32,841 bases of DNA from Pseudomonadota bacterium (GTDB lineage Bacteria; Pseudomonadota; Gammaproteobacteria; Burkholderiales; Burkholderiaceae_E): NCBI GenBank assembly GCA_023389055.1, contig JAEWFA010000034.1, positions 1 through 32,841 on the forward strand, read 5' to 3'. Every line of letters starts with the position of its first letter. Position 1 is the stretch's first letter. The notes under the pieces were generated by a model. It was given only the letters and a program-made list of their open reading frames with translations. It had not been told where the DNA came from and ran no database searches. Positions 23,121 to 32,706 of the stretch are shown here, in pieces. The translations under genes and the position numbers were made by a program.

Positions 23121-23522
23121 ATGAACATCCGATCTGCCGCAGGCACGCTTCTTTCCGTTCTCGCGCTGACCGCGCACGCCGGCCCCGACGAGTCGCTCGA
23201 GCAGGCGATGCGCTACTACGAGAACGGCCAATACCGGCTCGCCCTGCCGCACCTGGAAGCGGCCGCGGAAGCGGGCGACGCCCATGCGCAGGAAATGCTG
23301 GGCTTCATGCACGCGATGGGCGGCATCTTCTATCCGGGCGTCGCACTCGACCGGCGCGAAGCGCTGCGCTGGTTCGAACGCGCCGCGGGCAGCGGGCTGC
23401 CGGTGAGTCGCTACATGGCCTGCACGTTGGGGCGAACGCTGGATTACACGCTGCCTTCGCCGCGCCATCGTCTCGACTGCTTCGATCGGTTCGCCGACGT
23501 GGCCACTTCACCGGCACCCTAA
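23121..23522 (+). CDS. Small secreted Sel1/TPR-like repeat protein
   Basis: The protein has 133 residues with a signal peptide (MNIRSAAGTLLSVLALTAHA, cleaved before GPDES). The mature part contains about two helix-pair repeats of Sel1 type: AMRYYENGQYRLALPHLEAA and AEAGDAHAQEMLGFMHAMGG, then REALRWFERAAGSGLPVSRY. Such repeats bind other proteins. Two cysteines (in YMACTLG and RLDCFDRF) could form a disulfide in the periplasm. The start is set by GGGAG 8 bases upstream. It lies between pyrE and a two-component system, and its partner is unknown; a periplasmic link to the sensor kinase is only a guess from position. Confidence 0.78.
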   Translation: MNIRSAAGTLLSVLALTAHAGPDESLEQAMRYYENGQYRLALPHLEAAAEAGDAHAQEMLGFMHAMGGIFYPGVALDRREALRWFERAAGSGLPVSRYMACTLGRTLDYTLPSPRHRLDCFDRFADVATSPAP

Positions 23523-23534
23523 CGCGTCCGGCCG

Positions 23535-23579
23535 GCCTGTCCGTCGCCTCTGGCAACGGACAGGCGCGCCGCGGATAAT
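23535..23579 (+). promoter_or_regulatory. Hairpin plus promoter-like sequence ahead of the two-component genes
   Basis: GCCTGTCCGT (23535-23544) pairs perfectly with ACGGACAGGC (23556-23565); GCC/GGC inside extends the stem. It starts 13 bases after the Sel1 stop and has no T-run. Overlapping its loop, CTGGCA (23550-23555) and GATAAT (23574-23579), 18 bases apart, resemble a sigma70 promoter that would start RNA near 23586. The element may both end the Sel1 transcript and cover the -35. Confidence 0.4.
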
Positions 23580-23609
23580 CGATTCGATGCGTCCGCTAGT
23601 GGAGGCGCC

Positions 23610-24272
23610 ATGGATCCGATCAGCGTCTTGGTCGTCGAAGACGAGCCGGAGTTCCTGTACGCCTATTGCGAAGCGGTGTCCTGCGACGCGCGACTGCGGC
23701 TGGTGGGCGCGGTCGGATCCCGGTCTGCTGCGAGTGCGCTACTCGCGCTCGCCGTGCCCGACGTCCTTCTCGTCGACCTCGGCCTGCCGGACGGCGACGG
23801 AACGGAGTTGATCCGCCAGGCGGCGGAACGGCGCGCGGATTGCGATCCGCTGGTGGTGACGGTGTTCGGCGACGACCAGCATGTGCTGCAGGCGATCCGC
23901 GCGGGCGCGACCGGGTACCTGCTCAAGGGCAGTTCGCGCGCAGAGATCGTCGAGTGCATCGTGGCGCTGCGCGCCGGGGGCTCGACGATCAGCCCGAGCA
24001 TCGCGCGTCGACTCCTGCAGTTGATGGTGACGAGCGCATGCGACGAAACGGTCGCTGCATCGTCCCTGCCAGCCGCCGCCTCGGACCTCACCGTACGCGA
24101 AGCGGAGATCCTGCGGCTCGTCGCAAAAGGACTTGCTTTCGCCCAAGTCGCCAGCGCGCTCGGCATTTCGCCGCACACGGTAGTCGCGCACGTCAAGAAG
24201 ACGTATCGCAAGCTCGCCGTGCATTCGCGCAGCGAAGCGGTCTTCGAGGCCACTCAACTGGGAATCCTGTAG
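23610..24272 (+). CDS. NarL/LuxR-family response regulator
   Basis: The protein has 220 residues. The receiver domain (1-~120) has acidic pocket E10-D11, phosphoacceptor D56 in VLLVDLGLPDGDG, the Thr/Ser position in VVTVFGDD and the conserved lysine in GYLLKGSSRAEI. The output domain is a LuxR-type helix-turn-helix (LTVREAEILRLVAKGLAFAQ, then ISPHTVVAHVKKTYRKL). The start has TGGAGG upstream. The kinase gene follows after 18 bases, so the two form a cognate pair. Targets are unknown. Confidence 0.92.
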   Translation: MDPISVLVVEDEPEFLYAYCEAVSCDARLRLVGAVGSRSAASALLALAVPDVLLVDLGLPDGDGTELIRQAAERRADCDPLVVTVFGDDQHVLQAIRAGATGYLLKGSSRAEIVECIVALRAGGSTISPSIARRLLQLMVTSACDETVAASSLPAAASDLTVREAEILRLVAKGLAFAQVASALGISPHTVVAHVKKTYRKLAVHSRSEAVFEATQLGIL

Positions 24273-24290
24273 CGACCGCCATCGGCAGTC

Positions 24291-26195
24291 ATGCCCCGCG
24301 AAGTATCGGGCGTGCGTGCGACACTGTCGGGGTCGCTGTGTCGCCTCGCGTGCACGTTGGTGATTGCGCTGGCGGTCGCCCCCGCATCGGCCGTCATCGA
24401 CGGCACACCGGGTGTTCGACTGTCGCAGGAGATCGTCGAAGCCGACCTCGCGCTGAGCCCTTCCCAGGATCCGCCCACCGACGCCGCCTCATGGCAGTGG
24501 GTGTCGTTGCCCGACTCGTGGGACGACAGCCGCCGCGGAAGAGTCGCTACTGCCTGGTACCGGATCGAGTTGAAGCTGGCCAGGGCGCCCACCGAACCCT
24601 GGCTCGTGTACTTTCCGCGCCTCCGTGACGGCGGCAGGCTGTTCGTCAATGGTTCGCTCGCGACGCTGATTCCGGAGGCCGACGCCGAGCAGTTCGTCCA
24701 GTGGTTGCGTCCGCATGCGCCGGTGATTCCGCCGCGCATGCTGCAGATCGGAACCAACACGATCCACCTGCGCGTGAAAGTGAGCGCGCCCAGTTTCCGG
24801 ATGGTTCCGTTCTTCGTCGGTCCGGAATCCGAATTGGAAGGGCCCTACCAGTGGCGTCTGTTCTGGGCATACACGACCGCGCAGATGACCGTGATCGCGA
24901 CGATCTCGCTCGGTTTGTTCGTGCTGATCATCTGGCTTCGGCGGCGGATGGAGTTCGATTACGGACTATTCGGCATTGCGTCGCTATGCTGGGGGCTGCG
25001 CACGCTGCTGTTCGTTGTCTCCGTCTTTCCGGCCCGATGGTGGCACTTGTGGCAGACGTTGAACTACGCGGCGACCGGCGGCTTCGTCGTGAGCATGACG
25101 ATGTTCATGCTGCGCTTTGCCGGCCTGCGCAACGCCGCCATCGAGCGGGCCGCTCTGGCTTATTGGCTGCTCGGCCCGCTCGCGATGCTCGTCGGCGGGC
25201 CGCAGTTCGACCATGCGGTCGCGACCTTCTATCAGGGCGGCCTGATCCTCGTCTCCGCGGTCATGCTCGGCGCGACGGTTCTCGCTGGATGGCGCAAGCG
25301 AACGCCCGGCGTACTGTTGCTGTGCATCGGCGTCGTCTTCGGACTGACCCTCGGCGTGCACGACTACCTCGTCCAGGTCGGCGTTCTCGACTATCGGCGT
25401 CCGTACGTGCTGCACCTGGCGGCGATCGTCCTGCTCGGGGCGGTGGGCGCATTGCTCACCGACCGTTTCGTGCGAAGCCTGCGCGACGCCGAGCAGGCGG
25501 CGCGCGTGCTCGAGTCGACGGTTCGCGAACGCGAACGCGAGCTCGAGGGCAACTACGAGCGCTTGCGGCGCCTGGAGCGCGAGCGTCTGCTCAGCGAGGA
25601 GCGCCAGCGGATCATGCAGGACATGCACGACGGACTCGGATCGCATCTGCTGTCGTCGCTCGCGATGATCGAACGCGGAGCCCTCGACCGCGATGCGATG
25701 GCGCAGGCGCTTCGCGAAGCGATCGACGACATGCGGCTGGCGATCGACACGCTCTCGCCGTCACACGAAGGACTCGTCGAAGCGCTCGCCAATCTCGCGT
25801 GGCGCCTGCAGCCGCGCTTCGCCGCTGCGGGCATCGCGCTGCGTTTCCACCTCGACGAGTTGCCCGATCGGATCGAAATGCCGGCCGAGGACGCGCTGCA
25901 GATCCTGCGTGTCCTGCAGGAAGCGCTCACCAATGCGCTGAAGCATTCCGGCGCCCGAGCGGTGGACGTTTTCGTGCGCGTGGCCGGCACGCCGGCGCGG
26001 CTGGTGCTTCGCGTGCACGACGACGGCTCGGGCTTCGACACGACGGGACCGCTCGGCGGTCGCGGGCTCGCCGGGATGCACCGACGCGCGAGGAAAGTCG
26101 GCGCGGAGCTCGACGTTCGTTCGGGCCCCAAAGGATCGCTCGTGTCGCTCGACGTGCCGCTGCCACTACCCAGCAGCGCCGCTCGACCGTCGTGA
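24291..26195 (+). CDS. Sensor histidine kinase with periplasmic beta-sandwich, seven-helix membrane domain and NarX-type kinase
   Basis: The protein has 634 residues. A signal sequence (about 14-34) is followed by a periplasmic domain of ~160 residues that looks like a sugar-binding jelly roll (WQWVSLPDSWDD, AWYRIELKLA, RLFVNGSLATL). Next come about seven hydrophobic helices (200-395), the 7TMR-DISM arrangement. A coiled coil of alternating Arg/Glu (about 400-440) leads to a HisKA_3 dimerisation site, with phosphoacceptor H446 in MQDMHDGLGSHLLSS. The ATPase has N-box LQEALTNALKHSGA and G-boxes DDGSGFD and GGRGLAGM. It would phosphorylate the regulator encoded 18 bases upstream. The ligand is not known; the fold hints at a carbohydrate or other small periplasmic molecule. 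Confidence 0.9.
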   Translation: MPREVSGVRATLSGSLCRLACTLVIALAVAPASAVIDGTPGVRLSQEIVEADLALSPSQDPPTDAASWQWVSLPDSWDDSRRGRVATAWYRIELKLARAPTEPWLVYFPRLRDGGRLFVNGSLATLIPEADAEQFVQWLRPHAPVIPPRMLQIGTNTIHLRVKVSAPSFRMVPFFVGPESELEGPYQWRLFWAYTTAQMTVIATISLGLFVLIIWLRRRMEFDYGLFGIASLCWGLRTLLFVVSVFPARWWHLWQTLNYAATGGFVVSMTMFMLRFAGLRNAAIERAALAYWLLGPLAMLVGGPQFDHAVATFYQGGLILVSAVMLGATVLAGWRKRTPGVLLLCIGVVFGLTLGVHDYLVQVGVLDYRRPYVLHLAAIVLLGAVGALLTDRFVRSLRDAEQAARVLESTVRERERELEGNYERLRRLERERLLSEERQRIMQDMHDGLGSHLLSSLAMIERGALDRDAMAQALREAIDDMRLAIDTLSPSHEGLVEALANLAWRLQPRFAAAGIALRFHLDELPDRIEMPAEDALQILRVLQEALTNALKHSGARAVDVFVRVAGTPARLVLRVHDDGSGFDTTGPLGGRGLAGMHRRARKVGAELDVRSGPKGSLVSLDVPLPLPSSAARPS

Positions 26196-26220
26196 CGCGA
26201 GCCGCCTCGCATCTGCGTGC

Positions 26221-27729
<1,509 letters not shown>

Positions 27730-27767
27730 TGCTTCGATCGTCCGTTCTTTCGGCCGCGGCCGGGGAT

Positions 27768-28310
27768 TCAGGGGTGCGCGCAGCGCCCGGTCTGCGGATC
27801 GAACATCACCGGCCATGCCTGCTCGTAGATTCCCGGCGTGCACCGACTCTCGCAGCCGTTGTGCGCGAGCGTGATTCGGCGCGGTTCCTGCCAGATCATC
27901 AACCGGCAACTGCTGCCGTCGCGCGCGACGAGCTCGATGTGCGGCCGGCTCTTCGTCTGGCGGAAGTCGGCTTGACGAAAGCTGCAGCTGCCGCGTCGTC
28001 CGACCTGCAGCGTCCAGTCGAGCGCCAGCACCCGATTGTCTCGCACGTTCAGGTGCGCATCCTCGCGGAAGCCGTCCTCCTCGGTCTGCACGCACGCGCC
28101 GTCGAGATCGATCGGCCGATCGGCGATCGGCGCAGGACCGGGTCCGCGCCCGGGCAGCGGCACCGGAATCGGGATCACCGAGCACGCGCCGAGAGCAACG
28201 AGCGCAGCACCGACCAGCGTACGCGCAACGAGCGCACTCGCGCGCAATGCGAGCAGGCCCGATGCACGCCGCAGCGCTCCAGGCCTCAGGCCGGCCGTTG
28301 CAAGTGCCAT
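27768..28310 (-). CDS. Cysteine-rich putative lipoprotein of unknown function, inserted between gatA and gatB
   Basis: From the ATG at 28310 the product has 180 residues and overlaps the 3' end of gatA by 25 bases. A TTG at 28247 would give 159 residues with a more normal signal and the lipobox cysteine at 22. The hydrophobic stretch LVGAALVALGAC ends in a lipobox, followed by a Pro-rich tether (SVIPIPVPLPGRGPGPAP). The remaining ~110 residues hold six cysteines (in GACVQ, GSCSF, SSCRL, NGCESRC and GRCAHP), enough for three disulfides, and several beta-strand-like segments. I do not recognise the family. It would be an exported, membrane-tethered protein encoded within a translation operon. 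Confidence 0.65.
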   Translation of the reverse strand: MALATAGLRPGALRRASGLLALRASALVARTLVGAALVALGACSVIPIPVPLPGRGPGPAPIADRPIDLDGACVQTEEDGFREDAHLNVRDNRVLALDWTLQVGRRGSCSFRQADFRQTKSRPHIELVARDGSSCRLMIWQEPRRITLAHNGCESRCTPGIYEQAWPVMFDPQTGRCAHP

Positions 28311-29734
28311 GCGGTGGCCTGCTGGAAAGCGTGCGCCACGCGCAGCAGCCGCGCCTCGTCGAAGGCGCGACCGATCAACTGCAGGCCGACCGGCCGTTCG
28401 CGCTCGCCGAAACCGGCCGGCACCGACAGCCCCGGAAGACCGGCAAGCGACGCGGGCAGCGTATAGACGTCGGCGAGGTAGTTGCGCACCGGATCGTCGA
28501 CCCGCGAACCGATGTCCCACGCGACGGTGGGAGCGACGGGGCCGGCGATGACGTCGACCGAATCGAACGCATGGCGGAAGTCGTCTGCGATCAGACGGCG
28601 CAGCTTCTGCGCCTGCAGATAATACGCGTCGTAGTAGCCGTGCGAGAGCACGTAGGTGCCGACGAGCACGCGCCGCTTCACCTCGTCGCCGAAGCCTTCG
28701 GCGCGCGTGTTGCAGTACATCTCGCGCAGGTCGTCGTAGCGCGCGGCCCGATGCCCGTAGCGCACGCCGTCGAAGCGGCTCAGGTTGCTCGACGCTTCGG
28801 CCGGAGAGATGACGTAGTACGCGGGGATCGCGAGCTCGGTCTTCGGAAGTGCGACGTCGACGAGCTCGGCGCCCAGGCCGCGCAGCGTCTCGAGCGCGGC
28901 TTGCACGGCGGCGCGGACGTCATCGGCGAGCCCCTGGCCGAAGAACTCGCGCGGCACGCCGATTCGCATGCCTCGCACCGGCTGGCCGAGATCGCGCGCG
29001 AAATCCTCGGTCGGTCGCTCGACGCTGGTGGAGTCGCGCGCGTCGAAACCGGCGATCGCCGACAGCATCGTCGCGCAATCTTCGGCGCTCGATGCCATCA
29101 CGCCGGCCTGGTCGAGACTGGACGCGTAGGCGATGATCCCGTAGCGCGAAACCCGCCCGTACGTGGGCTTCAGGCCCGTGATGCCGCAGAACGCCGCAGG
29201 CTGGCGCACCGAGCCGCCGGTGTCGGTGCCGGTTGCCGCCGGAACGAGACCCGCGGCAACCGCCGCGGCCGAACCGCCGGACGAGCCGCCGGGAATCGCA
29301 TCGAGATCCCACGGATTACGCACCGCGCCGAAATGCGAGTGCTCGTTGGAGCCTCCCATTGCGAATTCATCGCAATTCGTCTTGCCGATGCAGACCGCAC
29401 CGGCGTCGGCGAGGCGTTCGACCACTGCCGCATCGAAGGGGCTGACGTAGCCCTCGAGCATCTTCGAAGCCGCAGTGGTGCGCCAGCCGCGCGTGACGAA
29501 GACGTCCTTGTGCGCAAGGGGCACGCCGAGCAGCGCGCCGCGCTCGCCGCGCGCGCGCCGCGCGTCGGCCTGGCGCGCCTGCTCGAGCGTGCGCTCGGGT
29601 TGCACGTCGATGAACGCGTTCAGCGAACTCGCCGCCACGCGGCGCAAGCACTCCTCGGCGAGTTCCACCGCCGACACGTGTTTCGCATCGAGGGCGTCGC
29701 GCAACTCGCGCAGCGAGGCGCGCTGCGCGCTCAC
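28286..29734 (-). CDS. gatA: Aspartyl/glutamyl-tRNA amidotransferase subunit A
   Basis: The amidase has 482 residues and releases ammonia from glutamine for GatB. The amidase-signature catalytic triad is present: the lysine in GVPLAHKDVFV, the cis-serine in PGGSSGGSAAAVAAG and the nucleophilic serine in GTDTGGSVRQPAAFCG. Other typical stretches are KTNCDEFAMGGSNEHSHFG and LKPTYGRVSRYGI. The start is a GTG at 29734 that overlaps the gatC stop (GTGA), a sign of translational coupling. Confidence 0.96.
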   Translation of the reverse strand: MSAQRASLRELRDALDAKHVSAVELAEECLRRVAASSLNAFIDVQPERTLEQARQADARRARGERGALLGVPLAHKDVFVTRGWRTTAASKMLEGYVSPFDAAVVERLADAGAVCIGKTNCDEFAMGGSNEHSHFGAVRNPWDLDAIPGGSSGGSAAAVAAGLVPAATGTDTGGSVRQPAAFCGITGLKPTYGRVSRYGIIAYASSLDQAGVMASSAEDCATMLSAIAGFDARDSTSVERPTEDFARDLGQPVRGMRIGVPREFFGQGLADDVRAAVQAALETLRGLGAELVDVALPKTELAIPAYYVISPAEASSNLSRFDGVRYGHRAARYDDLREMYCNTRAEGFGDEVKRRVLVGTYVLSHGYYDAYYLQAQKLRRLIADDFRHAFDSVDVIAGPVAPTVAWDIGSRVDDPVRNYLADVYTLPASLAGLPGLSVPAGFGERERPVGLQLIGRAFDEARLLRVAHAFQQATAWHLQRPA

Positions 29735-30018
29735 TCGATCACCTTCGGGACGAGATACAGTCCGCGCTCGACGGCGGGCGCCATCGCCTGCCCCGCTTCG
29801 CGCCGGTCGGCAACATCGGCGACGTCGTCTCGCAGCCGCAGCGTCTGGTCGTGCGGATGCGTCATCGGCTCCACGCCGGCGGTGTCGACGGCGCGCAGGC
29901 GTTCGAACAGGGCGAGCACTTCACCGAGTTGCACGGCCGCGCGTTCGAGCTCGGCCTCGGTGAGCGCGATGCGCGCAAGGGCGGCAATGCGCCGAACCTC
30001 GTCGGGCGACAGCGGCAT
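29731..30018 (-). CDS. gatC: Aspartyl/glutamyl-tRNA amidotransferase subunit C
   Basis: The small structural subunit has 95 residues from the ATG at 30018 (MPLSPDEVRRIAALARIALT), which matches the usual GatC start. The motif FERLRAVDTAGVEPMTHPHD and the tail VERGLYLVPKVIE are typical. It wraps around GatA and stabilises GatAB. No good Shine-Dalgarno is visible; a GTG at 30039 is possible. The 172-base gap to divergent mreB must hold both promoters. Confidence 0.92.
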   Translation of the reverse strand: MPLSPDEVRRIAALARIALTEAELERAAVQLGEVLALFERLRAVDTAGVEPMTHPHDQTLRLRDDVADVADRREAGQAMAPAVERGLYLVPKVIE

Positions 30019-30190
30019 CGATGGCAAGGGTGTGGACACGGCGTTCGGGACGAGGCAGGGCAGCGGTGTGCGAGCCGCCCCGCAGAGCGCAGCCGACAGA
30101 CGGCGCCGCAGACGAAAGAACGGCAAGAAAACCGTCGGGTCGAGAGGAAATTATACGGTATCATGCGACGCGAATTTCACGGGTCGCGAA

Positions 30191-31234
30191 ATGCTCGGGT
30201 TCCTGCGCAAATACTTCTCCAACGACCTGGCTATCGACCTCGGCACGGCCAACACGCTGATCTACGTTCGCGGCAAGGGCATCGTGCTCAACGAGCCTTC
30301 GGTCGTCGCGATACGGCAGGAAGGCGGGCCGAGCGGCAAGAAGACGATCGCTGCAGTCGGCACCGAAGCCAAGCAGATGCTCGGCCGCGTGCCGGGCAAC
30401 ATCGAGGCCATCCGCCCGATGAAGGACGGCGTCATCGCCGACTTCACCGTCACCGAGCAGATGCTCAAGCAGTTCATCAAGATGGTGCACGAGTCGCGGC
30501 TGTTCTCGCCGAGCCCGCGCATCATCATCTGCGTGCCCTGCGGCTCCACCCAGGTCGAGCGCCGCGCGATCCGCGAGTCGGCGCTGGGCGCCGGCGCGTC
30601 GCAGGTGTACCTCATCGAGGAACCGATGGCCGCGGCAATCGGCGCCGGGCTTCCGGTGTCGGAGGCCGCCGGCTCGATGGTCGTCGACATCGGTGGCGGC
30701 ACCACCGAGGTCGGCGTCATCTCGCTCGGCGGAATGGTCTACAAGGGTTCGGTGCGCGTCGGCGGCGACAAGTTCGACGAAGCGATCATCAACTACATTC
30801 GCCGCAACTACGGCATGCTGATCGGCGAGCCCACCGCCGAAGCGATCAAGAACACGATCGGGTCGGCGTTTCCCGGCTCCGAGATCCGCGAGATGGAGGT
30901 CAAGGGCCGAAATCTCTCGGAAGGCATCCCCCGCAGCTTCACGATCACGTCGAACGAGATCCTCGAGGCGCTCACCGACCCGCTGAACCAGATCGTTTCG
31001 GCGGTGAAGATCGCGCTCGAGCAGACGCCGCCCGAGCTCGGCGCCGACATCACCGAGCGCGGCATCATGCTCACCGGCGGCGGTGCGCTGCTGCGCGACC
31101 TCGACCGGCTCCTCATCGAGGAGAGCGGACTGCCGGTGCTCGTCGCCGAAGATCCGCTCACCTGCGTCGTTCGCGGCTGCGGCATGGCGCTCGAGCGCAT
31201 GGAGAAGCTGGGCATGATCTTCACCAGCGAGTGA
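30191..31234 (+). CDS. mreB: Rod shape-determining protein MreB (actin homologue)
   Basis: The protein has 347 residues and forms membrane-associated filaments that guide lateral cell-wall synthesis. Actin-fold nucleotide-binding motifs are LAIDLGTANTLIYVRGKG (phosphate 1), MVVDIGGGTTEVGVISLGG (phosphate 2) and GIMLTGGGALLRDLD (adenosine). The amphipathic start MLGFLRKYF fits membrane binding. The ATG at 30191 is the usual family start; longer in-frame readings run into the gat region. A TATCAT (30159-30164) about 27 bases upstream could be a -10, without a good -35. mreC and mreD follow. Confidence 0.97.
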   Translation: MLGFLRKYFSNDLAIDLGTANTLIYVRGKGIVLNEPSVVAIRQEGGPSGKKTIAAVGTEAKQMLGRVPGNIEAIRPMKDGVIADFTVTEQMLKQFIKMVHESRLFSPSPRIIICVPCGSTQVERRAIRESALGAGASQVYLIEEPMAAAIGAGLPVSEAAGSMVVDIGGGTTEVGVISLGGMVYKGSVRVGGDKFDEAIINYIRRNYGMLIGEPTAEAIKNTIGSAFPGSEIREMEVKGRNLSEGIPRSFTITSNEILEALTDPLNQIVSAVKIALEQTPPELGADITERGIMLTGGGALLRDLDRLLIEESGLPVLVAEDPLTCVVRGCGMALERMEKLGMIFTSE

Positions 31235-31236
31235 CG

Positions 31237-31267
31237 CCTCGCGCAGGGCTCGATGCCCGGCGCGAGG
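31237..31267 (+). promoter_or_regulatory. Hairpin in the mreB-mreC gap
   Basis: CCTCGCGC (31237-31244) pairs with GCGCGAGG (31260-31267), and inside it GGGC (31246-31249) pairs with GCCC (31255-31258) around loop TCGAT. The 12-base-pair stem, with one mismatch, starts 2 bases after the mreB stop and ends 23 bases before the mreC GTG. No T-run follows. It could act as a partial terminator, an RNA-processing barrier or a 3'-end stabiliser that keeps MreB above MreC. Confidence 0.5.
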
Positions 31268-31290
31268 ATGCTCGACCCTGACGGCGTCCC

Positions 31291-32184
31291 GTGAACAGCA
31301 GTCCGCCGCCGTTCTTCCGGCAAGGTCCGTCTGCCAACGCACGCCTGGTCTTCTTCTCGCTGCTGGCGATCGCGCTGCTCGTCGTCGACTCGCGCATCGA
31401 GTTGCTCGGACGCCTGCGCCAGGGAATCGCCACCGTGCTGTATCCGGTGCAGCGCACGTTACTCGTTCCGCGCGACCTCGCCGATGTCGGCGCCCAATAC
31501 GTCGGCGAAGTCACGCGACTGCGCGCCGAGAACGCCGAGTTGCGGCGCATCGAGACATCCAACGCGAACGCACTGCTGCAGACCGAGCAGCTCGCCGCCG
31601 AGAACCGGCAGTTGCGCCGGCTGCTCGCGATGCGCGAGCGTACCGTGCTGCGCTCGACCGTCGCGGAAGTGCTCTACGACGCGCGCGACGCATTCTCCCG
31701 CCGACTCGTGCTCGACAAGGGCGTGCAGCACGGCGTCGCGGCCGGCCAGCCGGTGATCGACGCCGACGGGGTCATCGGACAGGTGACGCGCGTGTACCCG
31801 CTGTCGAGCGAAGTGACGCTGGTCACCGATCGCGAATCGACGATTCCGGTGGAACTGCGACGCACCGGCGAGCGCTCGGTCGCCTTCGGCGGCTCGATCG
31901 CCGGCACCGTGGAGCTGCGCTACCTGCGCACGAACGCCGACGTTCGCTCCGGCGACGTGCTCGTCACCTCCGGCCTCGACGGCGTGTTCCCCGCCGGCCT
32001 GCCCGTGGGCACCGTGCGATCGGTCGAGGTCGGCTCCTCGGCCTTCGTGCGCGTGCTCGTCGACCCGGCCGCGCAGGTCGAACGCACGCGTCTGCTGCTC
32101 GTGCTGCTGGCCGAGCCGCCGCAGGTGCCGAAGATGGTCGCACCCGAGGACGGCGAGCCGCGTCGGCGCTCGCGCGGAGGCTAG
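31291..32184 (+). CDS. mreC: Rod shape-determining protein MreC
   Basis: The protein has 297 residues and a single N-terminal membrane helix (LVFFSLLAIALLVVDSRIEL). A periplasmic coiled coil follows (LRAENAELRRIETSNANALL through AENRQLRRLLAM). Then comes the double beta-barrel domain with VLDKGVQHGVAAGQPVIDADG, IGQVTRVYPLSSEVTLVTD and SGDVLVTSGLDGVFPAGLPV. It organises the elongasome between MreB, MreD and the transpeptidase. The start is a GTG at 31291, the only initiator that keeps the full cytoplasmic tail. The basic C-terminus (EPRRRSRGG) is unremarkable. Confidence 0.95.
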   Translation: MNSSPPPFFRQGPSANARLVFFSLLAIALLVVDSRIELLGRLRQGIATVLYPVQRTLLVPRDLADVGAQYVGEVTRLRAENAELRRIETSNANALLQTEQLAAENRQLRRLLAMRERTVLRSTVAEVLYDARDAFSRRLVLDKGVQHGVAAGQPVIDADGVIGQVTRVYPLSSEVTLVTDRESTIPVELRRTGERSVAFGGSIAGTVELRYLRTNADVRSGDVLVTSGLDGVFPAGLPVGTVRSVEVGSSAFVRVLVDPAAQVERTRLLLVLLAEPPQVPKMVAPEDGEPRRRSRGG

Positions 32185-32190
32185 CGCGCG

Positions 32191-32706
32191 ATGCAGATGC
32201 GACCGCAATACCTGCTGCTTCCGGCGAACCGCGCATTCATCACGTTCACGATCGTCACGGCCTTCGTGCTCAACGTGCTGCCCTGGGGGCACACGCCCGG
32301 CATCCCCGACCTGCTCGCCCTGGTGCTCGTGTTCTGGAACGTGCACCAGCCGCGCATGGTCGGCATCGGCATCGCGTTCCTGTTCGGGTTGCTGATGGAC
32401 GTGCACGACGCGGCGCTCTTCGGCGAGCACGCGCTCGCCTACACGCTGCTGTCGTACGGCGCGATCGCGATGCACCGACGAGTGCCGTGGTTCCACATGG
32501 CCGGGCAGATGCTGCACGTGCTGCCGCTGTTCCTGCTCACGCAGTGCCTCGTGCTGCTCGTGCGGCTGGCGATCGGGGGCGCGTTCCCCGGCTGGCAGTG
32601 GTTCCTGCAGAGCGCAAGCTGCACGCTGCTGTGGCCGCTGGCCGACTGGCTGCTGCTCGCGCCGCAGCGGCGCGCGGTCGACCGCGACGAGAACCGGCCG
32701 ATCTGA
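32191..32706 (+). CDS. mreD: Rod shape-determining protein MreD
   Basis: The integral membrane protein has 171 residues and about five helices. Helix 1 is AFITFTIVTAFVLNVLPWG; the conserved IPDLLALVLVFWNVHQPRMV and FLFGLLMDVHDAALFGEHAL follow, then later helices around LFLLTQCLVLLVRLAIGG. The FGLLMDV..ALFGEHAL stretch is the family hallmark. It starts 6 bases after mreC and belongs to the mreBCD operon. Confidence 0.93.
   Translation: MQMRPQYLLLPANRAFITFTIVTAFVLNVLPWGHTPGIPDLLALVLVFWNVHQPRMVGIGIAFLFGLLMDVHDAALFGEHALAYTLLSYGAIAMHRRVPWFHMAGQMLHVLPLFLLTQCLVLLVRLAIGGAFPGWQWFLQSASCTLLWPLADWLLLAPQRRAVDRDENRPI

Noticed and set aside
28247..30190. Upstream in-frame extension of mreB (to 995 residues)
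   Set aside because: It is antisense to gatA and gatC. The MreB start at 30191 matches the family.
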